Assembly (NCBI GenBank): GCA_031285105.1
Contig: JAITWV010000008.1
Coordinates: 1 to 6,342, forward strand
Reading direction: 5' to 3'
Source: Streptococcaceae bacterium
Lineage (GTDB): Bacteria; Bacillota; Bacilli; Lactobacillales; Streptococcaceae
Length of the DNA stretch: 6,342 bases
Positions within the stretch are counted from its first letter, which is position 1. Every line of letters begins with the position of its first letter. A program made the translations under genes and the position numbers. The notes beneath the pieces are model-generated. The model saw only the letters and a program-made list of their open reading frames with translations, was not told the origin of the DNA and made no database searches. Below, piece after piece: positions 5,663-6,342 of this stretch.

Positions 5663-5791
5663 TTATTTATTAAAAATTTTTGGACCTTTACGCATATTTT
5701 TAGCATCATTACGAGGTTCAGCCATTTGTTTTGAGCGACCGCCACCTTGTTTTTTCTTAATAATTTCAAGCATTTTTTCTTTATTACTCAT
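5663..5791 (-). CDS. Small, very basic 42-aa protein of unknown function
   Basis: The product has ten Lys and three Arg against four acidic residues. It has an N-terminal helix-like part (SNKEKMLEIIKKKQ), a GGG hinge at 16-18, and a tail ending RKGPKIFNK. The charge suggests nucleic acid or ribosome contact, but this is inference and I do not recognise the family. The frame stays open to an ATG at 5875, which would add a hydrophobic leader of 28 residues. That leader is rejected: a good promoter (5860-5832) lies within it, so transcription would begin near 5825, and no ribosome binding site precedes 5875. From the remaining ATGs (5809, 5797, 5791), 5791 is chosen because GTGGGA ends 6 nt upstream. 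Promoter, leader of about 34 nt, gene and terminator make a complete single-gene unit, divergent from the 69-aa membrane protein gene. Confidence 0.75.
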   Translation of the reverse strand: MSNKEKMLEIIKKKQGGGRSKQMAEPRNDAKNMRKGPKIFNK

Positions 5792-5797
5792 CTTCAT

Positions 5798-5803
5798 TCC
5801 CAC
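5798..5803 (-). promoter_or_regulatory. Ribosome binding site for the 42-aa gene
   Basis: GTGGGA on the minus strand, 6 nt before the ATG at 5791. It is a modest match, but it abuts the ATG at 5797 and so favours 5791. Confidence 0.5.
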
Positions 5804-5831
5804 TTTCATATTCAACAATAATAACATTACA

Positions 5832-5860
5832 GTTATAACCTCAAAAAGGCTTTTCGTCAA
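5832..5860 (-). promoter_or_regulatory. Good sigma-A promoter for the 42-aa gene
   Basis: On the minus strand: TTGACG (5860-5855), exactly 17 bp, then TATAAC (5837-5832); each hexamer matches consensus at five of six bases. This is the best -35/-10 pair in the window. The start site would be near 5825. Confidence 0.8.
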
Positions 5861-5874
5861 TAAAAGAAGCTTCA

Positions 5875-5895
5875 TTTAAGCAATTAAGTTATAAT
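5875..5895 (+). promoter_or_regulatory. Candidate promoter of the 69-aa gene
   Basis: TATAAT (5890-5895) has no recognisable -35 at 15-19 bp spacing. TTTAAGC (5875-5881) lies 8 bp before it, as another copy lies 9 bp before the -10 at 4733. The start site would be near 5902, leaving about 30 nt before the GTG at 5933. It faces away from the minus-strand promoter whose -35 begins at 5860. Confidence 0.45.
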
Positions 5896-5918
5896 AAATT
5901 AACAAATGAAAAAAGAGC

Positions 5919-5925
5919 GGAGGGG
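5919..5925 (+). promoter_or_regulatory. Ribosome binding site setting a GTG start
   Basis: GGAGGGG, the strongest Shine-Dalgarno match in this part, lies 7 nt before the GTG at 5933. The in-frame ATG at 5906 comes before it and has no site of its own; the ATG at 5931 is followed at once by TGA. Confidence 0.75.
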
Positions 5926-5932
5926 AAGTAAT

Positions 5933-6142
5933 GTGAATATACTTATTGGAATTGGTGCCATTGGTTTATCTATCTGGCAGTTTTATATCACCATTACTGG
6001 TTTTAAAGAATTTCAAGCAATAAAACGCAAGCGAACGCTACAAACGATGATTCAACCAATTGGGTATATCTTTAGCTTTTTCTTTGCTGTTGTTGCTTTT
6101 TTAGTTGGTGTCCTCTTTTTAATTGGTGTTTTTTCATTATAA
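5933..6142 (+). CDS. Small two-helix membrane protein of unknown function
   Basis: The 69-aa product is a helical hairpin: a first transmembrane segment (about 2-22, ILIGIGAIGLSIWQFYITI), a short basic loop with KRKR at 31-34, and a second segment (about 43-66, IGYIFSFFFAVVAFLVGVLFLIGV), ending almost immediately. By the positive-inside rule the loop is cytoplasmic and both ends face outward. No catalytic motif or known family is recognised. The start is taken as GTG at 5933, directed by GGAGGGG (5919-5925). The longer reading from ATG 5906 adds nine very polar residues (MKKERRGSN), lacks a ribosome binding site and would begin about 4 nt after the predicted transcript start. The gene stands alone: promoter near 5890, terminator at 6215-6255. 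Confidence 0.8.
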   Translation: MNILIGIGAIGLSIWQFYITITGFKEFQAIKRKRTLQTMIQPIGYIFSFFFAVVAFLVGVLFLIGVFSL

Positions 6143-6214
6143 AATATTCAAACGATGTAATCAAAAAAGTAAATAGATTAGATGATAAATAGTGACTAGT
6201 AGATGGATTTAAAT

Positions 6215-6255
6215 AAACGACCCACTCGATTTATAAAATGAGCGGGTCGTTTTTT
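6215..6255. terminator. Bidirectional terminator between the 69-aa gene and the right-edge gene
   Basis: AAACGACCC (6215-6223) pairs with GGGTCGTTT (6244-6252), and CTC (6225-6227) with GAG (6240-6242), followed by T to 6255. On the plus strand one A-C mismatch interrupts the stem; on the minus strand the same position is a G-U pair, making 13 continuous pairs before a TTTATTT tract. It can serve both directions. Confidence 0.88.
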
Positions 6256-6296
6256 AATGTGAGCGAAATGATTAATTCATCAAAAATAAAATTTTG

Positions 6297-6342
6297 TTAA
6301 AGCAGTAAGCGAGCAATTTCATCACGCACTTTCTGCCAATCC
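6297..6342 (-). CDS. C-terminal end of an unrecognised gene running in from the right
   Basis: On the minus strand the frame reads DWQKVRDEIARLLL and then TAA (6299-6297). These 14 codons form a plausible amphipathic C-terminal helix. Support is the convergent layout: the terminator at 6215-6255 pairs better on the minus strand, as expected if a minus-strand gene ends just before it. The fragment is too short to name a product, and an open stretch this short is weak evidence by itself. Confidence 0.5.
   Translation of the reverse strand, partial: DWQKVRDEIARLLL

Noticed and set aside
5792..5875. Hydrophobic 28-residue extension of the 42-aa protein, looking like a signal peptide
   Set aside because: The promoter TTGACG-17-TATAAC lies inside it, so this part would not be transcribed, and no ribosome binding site precedes the ATG at 5875.

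Overview
The window is A+T-rich bacterial chromosomal DNA. The sequences of DnaX, type I pantothenate kinase and GMP synthetase, with Shine-Dalgarno sites and sigma-A-type promoters throughout, point to a low-GC Gram-positive of the order Lactobacillales. An Enterococcaceae/Carnobacteriaceae-type organism is the best guess; the genus cannot be fixed by eye.

Left half (1-3965), housekeeping: the 3' part of dnaX (clamp loader tau subunit, cut by the window edge) is followed after one base by coaA (pantothenate kinase, first step of CoA synthesis) and then by guaA (GMP synthetase). dnaX and coaA look co-transcribed and translationally coupled. guaA has its own promoter, whose -35 lies in the last codons of coaA and whose -10 lies inside a perfect 12-bp palindrome. 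The guaA leader is only about 30 nt, too short for a purine riboswitch. A rho-independent terminator stands about 125 bp past the guaA stop.

Right half (3966-6342), small poorly known genes: a 134-aa soluble protein with a possible PH/GRAM-like fold (+), a 100-aa single-pass membrane protein with a polar helical tail (+), a four-helix DUF2127 membrane protein (-), a 42-aa very basic protein (-), a 69-aa two-helix membrane protein (+), and the last 14 codons of an unrecognised gene entering from the right (-). Most are single transcription units. Convergent pairs share bidirectional terminators at 5075-5111 and 6215-6255; the 42-aa gene has its own promoter and terminator; the 42-aa and 69-aa genes diverge from one intergenic region. 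Several starts were moved inward from the longest open frame because the Shine-Dalgarno site, and in two cases the promoter, lies inside the longer frame.

No gap between genes exceeds 300 bases. The longest, 3966-4240, holds the guaA terminator, an orphan TATAAT and a weak candidate promoter. No RNA gene, CRISPR array, insertion sequence, integrase, toxin-antitoxin or defence module was seen. Nothing amounts to a clear undescribed system; the points most worth checking are the cop-box-like palindrome on the guaA promoter, the 42-aa basic protein, and the tandem TTTAAGC repeats in front of the 100-aa membrane protein gene.
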